64,000 nt of DNA from contig NZ_CP075188.1 in assembly GCF_020510525.1 (NCBI RefSeq), positions 3,410,001-3,474,000 on the forward strand, in the 5' to 3' direction. A program made the translations under genes and the position numbers. The notes below the pieces were generated by a model. It did not search any database. It was not told the DNA's origin and worked only from the letters and a program-made list of their open reading frames with translations. The stretch comes from Quatrionicoccus australiensis (GTDB taxonomy: Bacteria; Pseudomonadota; Gammaproteobacteria; Burkholderiales; Rhodocyclaceae). Position 1 is the stretch's first letter. Each line of letters starts with the position of its first letter. Shown piece by piece: positions 1 to 7,541 of this stretch.

Positions 1-941
1 AGATTTCGACCGATGCCATCGCCAGCGGCAACGGCGGCAAGCTGATCGTCTGGGGCGACAGGACAGCGCAGGTATACGGTTCGCTGTCGGCGCGCGGCGG
101 GGCGCTTTCAGGCAATGGCGGGTTCATTGAAACATCCGGACACTACCTCGATGTCGCCGGCATTCGCGTCGACGCCAGGGCTGCCCACGGACATAACGGC
201 CAGTGGCTGCTTGACCCAACCAACATCACTATCGCGTCCGGTGTCGATTCATCCCCACTGGCTAATTCCGCGACGTTTGCCTCCCTCGCCTTCAACGGCG
301 GCGCCGATTCCTTCCTTAATTCGTCGCAACTATCCAACGCCAACGCAAACGTCATCCTGCAGGCGACACACGACATCAATTTCCTTGACGCGATCAATGT
401 GACTGGCGCAGGCATCGGACTGACCGCTCAGGCAGGCAACGACATTAACATCAATGCCTCGATCACGACGCATGGCGGTGCCATGGTCTTCTCGGCCAAC
501 AATAACGGCGGCGGGACGGCGAGCGGCAGCGGCAAGATCAATGTCAGCGGCGGCAGCGTGTTGAGCGGCGGAGCGGTGACCCTGAACGACTCCACCACCA
601 CACCATCGCCCCCACCGCCATCGGCCGATATGTGCAGCATCGCCCCCCAATCGGCGCTGTGCCTGTTGTTGTCCCCCCCCTCCGCCAGCGAACCCGTCAA
701 ACCGGTCCAGCAAGCCAGTAACGAGGTGATCAGGACGATCAAAGAGTCGCCCCAAAGCACTACGCTTTCGCCAACGAGTCAGGCCCCGGACAGCACGCTT
801 GGCACCACCAGCAATGTGTCATCGGCGGACGACAAAACCCTGACCAGCGATGACAAGAAGGGCACCACCCCGAGTGGGAGCACCTCCAGCCAAGAAAATG
901 GAAGCAAAAATGACCAAATCAAAAAAGCATTTTGCAATTAA
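1..941 (+). CDS. Two-partner-secretion exoprotein (filamentous haemagglutinin-like), C-terminal part
   Basis: The reading frame is open from base 3 to the TAA at 939-941 and enters from outside the window, so only about 312 C-terminal residues are seen. They show the end of a beta-helical TPS adhesin: glycine/asparagine-rich repeats, a GGFIETSGHYLDV block and a GQWLLDPTNITI block, both typical of haemagglutinin-like exoproteins exported by a TpsB partner. The tail is Pro/Ser/Thr-rich and low in complexity, with one cysteine pair (CSIAPQSALC, Cys-X8-Cys); C-terminal cysteine pairs occur in cell-anchored TPS adhesins such as HMW1. A run of eight C residues lies in frame at 673-680. The stop overlaps the next gene by 32 bases. 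The TpsB partner must lie outside the window. The family is clear; the cargo function is unknown. Confidence 0.85.
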   Translation, partial: ISTDAIASGNGGKLIVWGDRTAQVYGSLSARGGALSGNGGFIETSGHYLDVAGIRVDARAAHGHNGQWLLDPTNITIASGVDSSPLANSATFASLAFNGGADSFLNSSQLSNANANVILQATHDINFLDAINVTGAGIGLTAQAGNDININASITTHGGAMVFSANNNGGGTASGSGKINVSGGSVLSGGAVTLNDSTTTPSPPPPSADMCSIAPQSALCLLLSPPSASEPVKPVQQASNEVIRTIKESPQSTTLSPTSQAPDSTLGTTSNVSSADDKTLTSDDKKGTTPSGSTSSQENGSKNDQIKKAFCN

Positions 942-1767
942 ATCCTGGCTACTCCTCGCGCCGATGTGCGCAGGTCTACCGGTGCTTGCCGGACCGACGG
1001 TCGGCACGGTTGCGCTCCTCAGCGGCCCGTTGCTGGCAACGAGAGCGGATGGCACGACGCGGGTGCTGGCGGTGAAATCCACGGTCGAATCCGGCGATAC
1101 CTTGGCCAGCCAAAAGAAGGGCTACGCGCAGATCCGCTTCAGCGATGGCAGCCAGCTGATTTTGCAACCGAATACGGCGTTGACCGTTGATCGCTTCTCG
1201 TATGACCCCGATAAGCCGCAGGCCGACCACATCAACCTGACGCTGGTTCGAGGCGGCGTACGGTCGACCGCCGGTTTACTCGGTAAACGCAGCATCGATC
1301 GCGTTGTCTTGAAGACGCCGCTGGCCGACATCGCGATGCAGAGTGCGACGGTGATCGTGCAATATCGCGAAGCGAGTGCCGAATCATTGGCCGCGCGGCG
1401 GGCTTTCCTGCTGGCCAGCACGGCAGCACTTGACTGGTCGCCGCTGGCCACGCGCAGCGATATGCCGCTTGCCGCGCGCATCGTGCCAATGAAATTGGCG
1501 CAAGTCGTACCAACTACCACACCAGCATTGCCACCGGGCATATATGTCCAGGTAATCGACGGCATGATTAATATGAGCAACAAAGGCGGGACGCAAAACT
1601 TTTCTCCCGGGCAATTCGGCTTCACACCAAGCCCGACACAAGCCCCTGTGGTTGTGCCGAAGAACCCCGGCCTCAAGTTCCTCCCGTCGCCTTCATTCAG
1701 CTCTTCGACGACAACGACAGCGCCTGGCTCGAGCAAGTCATCAAACGTCGATTGCGAGGTTCGATAA
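910..1767 (+). CDS. FecR-domain periplasmic/surface protein
   Basis: This 285-residue protein begins with a basic stretch and hydrophobic core (KSWLLLAPMCAGLPVLAG), a good Sec signal peptide. The mature part starts with a FecR-type domain, roughly residues 30-140: a GTVALLSGPLLATRADG segment, then a SGDTLASQKKGYAQIRFSDGS segment and an IILQPN-like strand (LILQPNTALTVDRF). The tail is Pro/Ser/Thr-rich. ATG 910 is chosen because a GGAAG ribosome site lies five bases upstream and the signal peptide follows directly; an in-frame ATG at 898 and the open frame further up lack this. It overlaps the end of the TPS exoprotein gene, so the two are probably co-translated. FecR domains occur both in sigma regulators and in stand-alone secreted proteins; no sigma factor is nearby, so the second reading is preferred. 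Confidence 0.8.
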   Translation: MTKSKKHFAIKSWLLLAPMCAGLPVLAGPTVGTVALLSGPLLATRADGTTRVLAVKSTVESGDTLASQKKGYAQIRFSDGSQLILQPNTALTVDRFSYDPDKPQADHINLTLVRGGVRSTAGLLGKRSIDRVVLKTPLADIAMQSATVIVQYREASAESLAARRAFLLASTAALDWSPLATRSDMPLAARIVPMKLAQVVPTTTPALPPGIYVQVIDGMINMSNKGGTQNFSPGQFGFTPSPTQAPVVVPKNPGLKFLPSPSFSSSTTTTAPGSSKSSNVDCEVR

Positions 1768-1844
1768 ATCTTCTCGATGATATTCACCGGTACGATTGCC
1801 AAATCCGGGCGCACTTGAAGCGCGTGTCTGCCGACAGCTAGGCG

Positions 1845-1850
1845 TATAAT
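1845..1850 (+). promoter_or_regulatory. Probable -10 box of rhlE
   Basis: A perfect TATAAT lies at 1845-1850, only eight bases before the rhlE ATG at 1859. A TTGAAG at 1815-1820 is too far away (24 bases) to be a standard -35, so the -35 is not clear. Transcription would start at about 1857-1859, giving an mRNA with almost no leader. Confidence 0.5.
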
Positions 1851-1858
1851 CCCGACCC

Positions 1859-3406
1859 ATGTCTGAAATCAATACGTTAGCTGGCGACGCAGCCAGTACC
1901 CCGGCGGCGGAACTGCCCGCAGAAGCCACTCCCGAAATTACCTTTGCCGATCTCGGCCTGGCCCCTGAACTGCTGCGCGCGGTTCTCGAAGAGGGTTATA
2001 CCAAGCCGACGCCGATCCAGGCTCAGGCGATTCCGCTCGTCATCCGCGGCCAGGACATCATGGGCGGCGCCCAGACCGGCACCGGCAAGACGGCCGCCTT
2101 CACGCTGCCCATCCTGCAGCGCATCCTGCCCTTTGCGAGCAGCAGCCCGTCGCCGGCCAAACATCCGGTACGCGCCCTGATCCTCGCACCGACCCGCGAA
2201 CTCGCCCTGCAGGTCTATGAATCGGTCAAGGCCTACAGCAAGCACACGCACCTGCGCTCGATGTGCGCCTTTGGCGGCGTCGATATCCGGCCGCAGATTG
2301 CCGAACTGAAGAAGGGTGTCGAGATTCTCGTCGCCACACCCGGTCGACTGCTCGACCACGTCGAAAACAAGAGCGTCAGCTTCAACTCGGTGCAGGCGCT
2401 GGTTCTCGACGAAGCCGACCGCATGCTCGACATGGGCTTCGTGCCCGACGTCACGCGCATCCTCAACATGCTGCCGGCACAACGCCAGAGCCTGCTGTTC
2501 TCGGCGACCTTCTCCGAGGAAATCAAGCGCCTCGCTGACACCATGCTGCGTTCACCGGTGCTGATCGAAGTCGCCCGCCGCAACCAGGTCTCCGACAACA
2601 TCACGCATCGTGTGCATCCGGTTTCCGAATACGGCAAGCGCGGCCTGCTGATCAAGCTGCTGAAATCCAGCGAAATCCGCCAGTGCCTCGTCTTCATGCG
2701 CACCAAGCAGGGCTGCTCGCGCCTGACCCGCGAACTGCAGCGTGCCGGCATCCAGGCCGATGCGATTCACGGCGACAAGAGCCAGCTCGAACGCATCAAG
2801 GCGCTCGATGCCTTCAAGGCCGGCGAGACGCACGCCCTGATCGCGACCGACGTGGCCGCGCGCGGCCTCGACGTCGACGACCTGCCCTATGTGATCAACT
2901 ACGAACTGCCGCACACGCCGGAAGACTACGTGCACCGCATCGGCCGCACCGGCCGCGCCGGCAAGCTGGGCAATGCGATTTCGCTGGTCAGCGCGCACGA
3001 AGTCGGCTACCTGGTCGATATCGAAAAGCTGATCAAGCGCCCGATCGAACAGGTCGAAGTTGTCGGTTTCGAGCCGGAAGCGGAATACGAATACCCGCCG
3101 GGCAACAAGAAAAAGCGCAGCGCCCCTGCCGCCGCCCCGACCAAGGCCCCCGTTGCCCAGCGCCCGGAGCGTGGCGAGCGTAACGAGCGGGCTGATCGCA
3201 ATGATCGCGGCGACCGCCACGAGCGCCGCCCGGCGCGCCGCAACCCGATGATCGCTGCCGACGGTTTCGACTTCAGCAAGCCTTACGAGGACACCAGTCC
3301 GCGCAGCGACGTGCCGGATTCGCCGCAGGCACCGGCCAAGATCGACCCGCACAAACCCAAGCGGGTGGTCGCCGCCCTGCTCGGCGGCCTGGGTCGCAAG
3401 CAGTAA
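1859..3406 (+). CDS. rhlE: DEAD-box ATP-dependent RNA helicase, RhlE type
   Basis: This 515-residue protein has the full DEAD-box set in order: Q motif (TKPTPIQAQAIP), Walker A (AQTGTGKT), PTRELA, GG, TPGRLLD, the DEAD box itself (LDEADRMLDMGF), SAT, then the second RecA domain with ATDVAARGLDVDDLP and HRIGRTGRAGK. An acidic/Ala-rich N-terminal leader of about 28 residues precedes the Q motif, and a long basic C-terminal tail rich in Arg/Glu/Asp/Ala repeats follows, as in RhlE proteins. It probably remodels RNA in ribosome assembly or cold adaptation. There is no Shine-Dalgarno sequence before ATG 1859, and a TATAAT sits eight bases upstream; no later ATG lies before the Q motif. A good hairpin terminator follows the stop codon. 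Confidence 0.95.
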   Translation: MSEINTLAGDAASTPAAELPAEATPEITFADLGLAPELLRAVLEEGYTKPTPIQAQAIPLVIRGQDIMGGAQTGTGKTAAFTLPILQRILPFASSSPSPAKHPVRALILAPTRELALQVYESVKAYSKHTHLRSMCAFGGVDIRPQIAELKKGVEILVATPGRLLDHVENKSVSFNSVQALVLDEADRMLDMGFVPDVTRILNMLPAQRQSLLFSATFSEEIKRLADTMLRSPVLIEVARRNQVSDNITHRVHPVSEYGKRGLLIKLLKSSEIRQCLVFMRTKQGCSRLTRELQRAGIQADAIHGDKSQLERIKALDAFKAGETHALIATDVAARGLDVDDLPYVINYELPHTPEDYVHRIGRTGRAGKLGNAISLVSAHEVGYLVDIEKLIKRPIEQVEVVGFEPEAEYEYPPGNKKKRSAPAAAPTKAPVAQRPERGERNERADRNDRGDRHERRPARRNPMIAADGFDFSKPYEDTSPRSDVPDSPQAPAKIDPHKPKRVVAALLGGLGRKQ

Positions 3407-3411
3407 ATCAA

Positions 3412-3434
3412 AACGGCGCCGAAGGCGCCGTTTC
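3412..3434 (+). terminator. Rho-independent terminator after rhlE
   Basis: A nine-base perfect stem, AACGGCGCC at 3412-3420 and GGCGCCGTT at 3424-3432, has a GAA loop and runs into a short T tract. It lies between rhlE and the convergent phosphatase gene and may work in both directions. Confidence 0.75.
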
Positions 3435-3464
3435 TACATCCATCTCACGCGAAGCAAGGAAAAC

Positions 3465-4262
3465 TCAGCCGGGCCGGCGCGGCACGAAACCGACGGGGGC
3501 CTTCGGCTTTTCGGCCGGCACTTCGACCAGCTTGATGATGGCCAGCGAGATGTTGTCGCCGCTGCCGGCAGCCCGAGCCCGGGCGTGATCGATCAGAATT
3601 TCACAGGCATTGCGCGCCGAGTTTTCCGCCACGATGCGGCCCAGTTCGGCATCGTCGAAATAGGCCCAGAGGCCGTCCGAGCAGAGCACGAAAGCATCGC
3701 CGCCGGCAATGTCTTCGGCCTCGGCAAAATCGAATTTGGGGTCTTCCTGCCCGCCCAGCGAAGTCAGCAGGACATTGCGATTGGGGTGCGTCAGCGCCTG
3801 CTCGGCGGTGATCCGGCCATTGGCGACCAAATGTTCGACATAGGAATGGTCGACCGTACGGCGGACCAGTTTCCCGTCATGGAAGCGGTACAGGCGACTG
3901 TCACCGCAATGCGCCCAGGTCACTTTGCCCGGCTGCAGCAGCAGCATGACGGCCGTGCTGTGCGGATCCTTTTCGTTCATGAAGCGCGATGCCTTGATCA
4001 TCGTATGCGCTTCACGCATGCTATTTTCAAGCAGGACGCGCGGACTTTCTTCCGCCGGTGCGAAATGTTCGAGGGTGGTTTTCGCCGTGTGCAACACCTG
4101 CTCGGCGGCCAGGGCTCCCCCGGTATGTCCGCCCATGCCGTCAGCGACAACGACCAGTGCGACACCCTTTTTTTTGGCATGCGGCAGAATGGCCAGACGA
4201 TCCTGTTGCTCCTTGCGATCCCCCTGGTGCTGTGCTGCACACGCGTCAATTGCTAACGGCAT
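3465..4262 (-). CDS. PP2C-family serine/threonine protein phosphatase
   Basis: A 265-residue single-domain PP2C (PPM) phosphatase. The metal-binding aspartates are visible: D21 in QQDRL, D41 in VVVADGMGGHTGG, then LCSDGLW and the C-terminal GSGDNISL. There is no membrane segment, so it is a soluble cytoplasmic enzyme removing phosphate from Ser/Thr residues. No Hanks-type kinase is encoded next to it in this window, so its substrate cannot be assigned. It stands alone, with 115 bases to the glc-HDOD operon upstream. Confidence 0.9.
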   Translation of the reverse strand: MPLAIDACAAQHQGDRKEQQDRLAILPHAKKKGVALVVVADGMGGHTGGALAAEQVLHTAKTTLEHFAPAEESPRVLLENSMREAHTMIKASRFMNEKDPHSTAVMLLLQPGKVTWAHCGDSRLYRFHDGKLVRRTVDHSYVEHLVANGRITAEQALTHPNRNVLLTSLGGQEDPKFDFAEAEDIAGGDAFVLCSDGLWAYFDDAELGRIVAENSARNACEILIDHARARAAGSGDNISLAIIKLVEVPAEKPKAPVGFVPRRPG

Positions 4263-4354
4263 TACCCTCTCCTTGATCCGGAGAAGATTATCATGAAAGG
4301 GATATACAAAGCTTTACACAAAATTAACCCAAAGCATGCTTGACCCGTCTTGCA

Positions 4355-5239
4355 TCAGTGCTGCGTTGCCTGGAAACGCTCGATGATGACGTCGACAAAT
4401 TCAGGCAGGGAGTCTTCGCCCAGGCCGAGTTCAGGCAGAACCTCGTCCTTGACCCGATCCCATTCGGTATTGCGAATGCGCTGCTCGCGATAATAGATTT
4501 CGATCGCCAACTGCAGGATGGCCACCATCGTGCGCGAGGCATGCATGCCCAGCTCACGGATGTCGTGGTGATAGCGGATGGCATCGCAGATGAAGTCGGG
4601 CAGATGCCAGTGACGGGCGACGATGTAGCCGACCACGCAATGATCGGCACTGAACTTGCGATCCTCGTCGGCCAGATCGACCCAGCGTCCCGGCTCACCC
4701 AGGTGCATCTCGGCGCAATAGGCGGTGAAGCGCTGCAGCAGCAGGAGCACGCCGCAATCGTGAAAAATCCCGGCGAGGTAGGCCTGATCCGGGAAGATGT
4801 TGCAGACGGCGATGCGGTCGTCGGCAATCAGCATGGCGATCTGCGCCACCGCCTGCGAACGCGCCCAGAAGGCCTCGTACACACGCGGATTCTTCTTGAT
4901 GTCGCCCATGCCGGCCAGCGCCACGGCCTGTACCAGGTTGGCCGTCTGGCGCACGCCGACGGCGTGCAGGATCTGCTCGACCGTCTCAAAGGGCTGGTGC
5001 TGCTTGTAAGCCGCACTGCCCACCACCTTGAAGAGCATGGCGGTGATGCCGGGATCCTGGTTGATCACCCGCGACAACACGCGGATATCGAATTCCTTTT
5101 GCTGCAGCAGCTTGAAAAGCTCCTGCATGACCCGCGGCTGCGGCGGAATCTTGACCCCCCGTTCGAGCAGACGCTTGATCTTTTTGGCATCTTCTTCGCC
5201 CAGCGTCCTGACCGCCTCGTTTACCGATGTTCCGCTCAA
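4355..5239 (-). CDS. HDOD-domain signalling protein
   Basis: This 294-residue protein consists of an HDOD domain (about residues 25-235): KIPPQPRVMQELFKLLQ, then VLSRVINQDPGITAMLFKVV and VEQILHAVGVRQTANLV. HDOD proteins resemble HD phosphohydrolases but usually lack catalytic metal ligands and act as protein-interaction modules in signalling. Its ATG overlaps the glcF stop codon by four bases (ATGA), so it is translationally coupled to the glycolate oxidase operon. The downstream region carries no other gene before the phosphatase. A direct role in glycolate metabolism is not known for this family; the coupling suggests at least co-expression. Confidence 0.88.
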   Translation of the reverse strand: MSGTSVNEAVRTLGEEDAKKIKRLLERGVKIPPQPRVMQELFKLLQQKEFDIRVLSRVINQDPGITAMLFKVVGSAAYKQHQPFETVEQILHAVGVRQTANLVQAVALAGMGDIKKNPRVYEAFWARSQAVAQIAMLIADDRIAVCNIFPDQAYLAGIFHDCGVLLLLQRFTAYCAEMHLGEPGRWVDLADEDRKFSADHCVVGYIVARHWHLPDFICDAIRYHHDIRELGMHASRTMVAILQLAIEIYYREQRIRNTEWDRVKDEVLPELGLGEDSLPEFVDVIIERFQATQH

Positions 5240-6474
5240 ACCATCACCTCATCCATCAATTCTATCCAGTGCCGGACGGGCAGCATGCTGCCCGCCTGCA
5301 AGTGCGTCAGGCAGCCGATATTGGCCGTGGCGATCAGGAGCGGACCGCCAGCATCAAGCGCAGCCAGTTTCCGGTTACGCAACTGCACCGACAATTCCGG
5401 CTGCAAAAGGGAATACGTCCCCGCCGAACCACAGCACAAATGCGCATCGGCCACCGGCGTCAGGACAAAGCCAGCCGCCTGCAGCAGATCCTCGATCACG
5501 CCGCGAATCTGCAAACCATGCTGCAGTGTACACGGTGCGTGAAAAGCCAGCCGTTCGCGAAGCGGTTGATCATCTGGCAAAAGCGACAACAGGGCGGCTC
5601 GCTCGGCGCACAGGACTTCCGATGGATCACGGCACAGCGCGCTGATTTTGGCCGCTTTTTCGGCGTAGACCGTATCGTCGGCCAGCACATGAGCGTAATC
5701 GCGCACCTGCACGCCGCAACCCGATGCGGTGACGACAATCGCCTCGACCCCGGCCTCGACATGCGGCCACCAGGCATCGATATTGCGCCGCATGTCGACC
5801 TTCGCGCCGGCCTGATCGTCGAGATGGAAACGTACGCCACCACAACAGCCGGCCTTGGCCTCCTCGAACAACTCGATACCGAGCCGGTCGAACACCCGCA
5901 TCGTCGCCGCATTGATATTGGGCGCCAGCGCCGGCTGCACGCAACCTGCAAGCAACAGCATGCGGCGCGGGTGCCGGCCGCCGACCGGCTTGCCACGACT
6001 GGCACCGGGCGCCGGACGCGGCAGCTTGTCGGCCAGGCCGGAGGGCAGCAAGGGACGCAACATGCGACCAAGGCGAATCGCCGTGCCGAACAGGCGCGGC
6101 CGGGTCAGGCCCGCGCGCAGCAGACGGCGTTTCAGCGCTTCGGCGCGCGGCCGCGGCAACTGCGCCGCCAGCACCTCGCGCCCGATATCGAGCAGATGCG
6201 CGTATTGCACGCCGGAGGGACAGGTCGTCTCGCAGGAACGGCAGGTCAGGCAGCGATCGAGGTGCAGCTGCGTCCTCGCCGTCACTTCCTTGCCTTCGAG
6301 CAATTGCTTGATCAGGTAGATGCGCCCGCGCGGCCCGTCCAGCTCGTCGCCCAGCAACTGGTAGGTCGGACAGGTCGCCGTGCAGAAACCGCAGTGCACG
6401 CACTTGCGCAGGATGTCCTCGGCGATCTGGCCGGCGCGGGTCTGACGCAGGGTGTCGGTGACGCGGCTATCCAT
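5236..6474 (-). CDS. glcF: Glycolate oxidase iron-sulfur subunit GlcF
   Basis: This 412-residue protein carries two 4Fe-4S motifs near the N-terminus (CVHCGFCTATCP and CLTCRSCETTCPSG) followed by two cysteine-rich CCG domains (AGCCGGVRFH and LCCGSAGTYS). It passes electrons from the FAD subunits GlcD/GlcE towards the respiratory chain. The open frame extends about 79 residues further upstream, but that stretch is Arg/Ala-rich shadow of glcE. ATG 6474, which overlaps the glcE stop by one base (TGATG), gives the usual N-terminus (MDSRVTDTLRQ). It is the third gene of the glcDEF-HDOD operon. Confidence 0.95.
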   Translation of the reverse strand: MDSRVTDTLRQTRAGQIAEDILRKCVHCGFCTATCPTYQLLGDELDGPRGRIYLIKQLLEGKEVTARTQLHLDRCLTCRSCETTCPSGVQYAHLLDIGREVLAAQLPRPRAEALKRRLLRAGLTRPRLFGTAIRLGRMLRPLLPSGLADKLPRPAPGASRGKPVGGRHPRRMLLLAGCVQPALAPNINAATMRVFDRLGIELFEEAKAGCCGGVRFHLDDQAGAKVDMRRNIDAWWPHVEAGVEAIVVTASGCGVQVRDYAHVLADDTVYAEKAAKISALCRDPSEVLCAERAALLSLLPDDQPLRERLAFHAPCTLQHGLQIRGVIEDLLQAAGFVLTPVADAHLCCGSAGTYSLLQPELSVQLRNRKLAALDAGGPLLIATANIGCLTHLQAGSMLPVRHWIELMDEVMV

Positions 6475-7541
6475 CAGAACTCCGCGTACAGACGACCGGG
6501 GTTGAGAATGCCCTGCGGGTCGAAACTCTTTTTCAGGCGCCGGTGCAGCGCCAGCAAGGGCGGCGCCAGCGGCGCGAAGGCGCCCTCCAGGCAGCGCAGC
6601 GATTCCGGCGCGCGGTAGAGCACGGCATGCCCGCCGGCCTGCTCTGCCCGCTCGCGCAGCACGGCCGCCGGGACAGCGTCGCCGGCATACCAGCGCAGGC
6701 CGCCGCCCCACTCGATCGCACCCAGGCCATCAAGGCCGAGCGCCGGGGTCGTCGTCGGCAGCGCCAGGCGCCACAGGCAGGTGCCGGCAAAAGCCGGATG
6801 CGTCTGTTCGCGCACGGAAATCCAGTGTTTTTCGCCGTCGACCGTCTGGCCGCCAAACTGGTCCGCCAGGCGCGCCACTGCGCTGGCCACCGCGGCCTGT
6901 GCACCGGACAGGCGCAACCAGAGCTGCCCGGCCGACCAGAACGAGGCCGAAACCGGCAAGGGCTGCCCGCCCCATTCGTTGAGCAGGGCCAGCGCGGCGC
7001 CTTCATCCAGATCGAAGCGCAGGGTCTGCTCGGCGCGCGGCCGCGGCAGGACTTTCAGCGTGACCTCGGCGAGTACGCCCAGGGTGCCGAGACTGCCCGC
7101 GAGCAAGCGCGAGACGTCGTAACCGGCGACATTCTTCATGACCTGGCCGCCAAAATCGTGCACCAGCCCGCGTCCGTCAACCAGCTTCACGCCGAGCACG
7201 AAATCGCGCACGCCGCCCGCCTGCTGCCGGCGTGGCCCGGCCAGCCCGGCCGCGACGCAACCGCCCAGCGTCGCCCGGCCGAAATGCGGCGGTTCGAAAG
7301 CCAGCATCTGGCCACACTCGGCCAGCGCGGCCTCGATTTCGACCAGCGGCGTACCGCAGCGCGCCGTCACATAAAGCTCGGTCGGTTCGTAAGCAACGAT
7401 GCCGCGATGTGCGGAAACATCGAGCAGCTTGCCGGCCAGCATGCCGCCGTAGAAATCCTTGCTGCCGCCAGCACGGATGCGCAGGGGCTCGTTGTTGGCT
7501 GCGGCCCCGATCATCTCGGCCACCAGATCGCTGAGGCGCAT
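6474..7541 (-). CDS. glcE: Glycolate oxidase FAD-binding subunit GlcE
   Basis: A 355-residue FAD-linked oxidase subunit of the GlcE type. The FAD-binding region shows IRAGGSKDFYGG, an ATLGGCVAAGLAGPRR loop, and GQVMKNVAGYDVSRLLAGS, which is characteristic of GlcE. The end, SFDPQGILNPGRLY, is the family C-terminal signature. The start is taken at ATG 7541 (MRLSDLVAEM), which overlaps the glcD stop by one base; the longer open frame is glcD shadow. With GlcD and GlcF it forms the glycolate dehydrogenase that makes glyoxylate. Confidence 0.94.
   Translation of the reverse strand: MRLSDLVAEMIGAAANNEPLRIRAGGSKDFYGGMLAGKLLDVSAHRGIVAYEPTELYVTARCGTPLVEIEAALAECGQMLAFEPPHFGRATLGGCVAAGLAGPRRQQAGGVRDFVLGVKLVDGRGLVHDFGGQVMKNVAGYDVSRLLAGSLGTLGVLAEVTLKVLPRPRAEQTLRFDLDEGAALALLNEWGGQPLPVSASFWSAGQLWLRLSGAQAAVASAVARLADQFGGQTVDGEKHWISVREQTHPAFAGTCLWRLALPTTTPALGLDGLGAIEWGGGLRWYAGDAVPAAVLRERAEQAGGHAVLYRAPESLRCLEGAFAPLAPPLLALHRRLKKSFDPQGILNPGRLYAEF

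Noticed and set aside
6475..6711. Extension of glcF upstream of ATG 6474
   Set aside because: The extra residues are Arg/Ala-rich antiframe sequence inside glcE; ATG 6474 gives the family N-terminus and a stop/start overlap.
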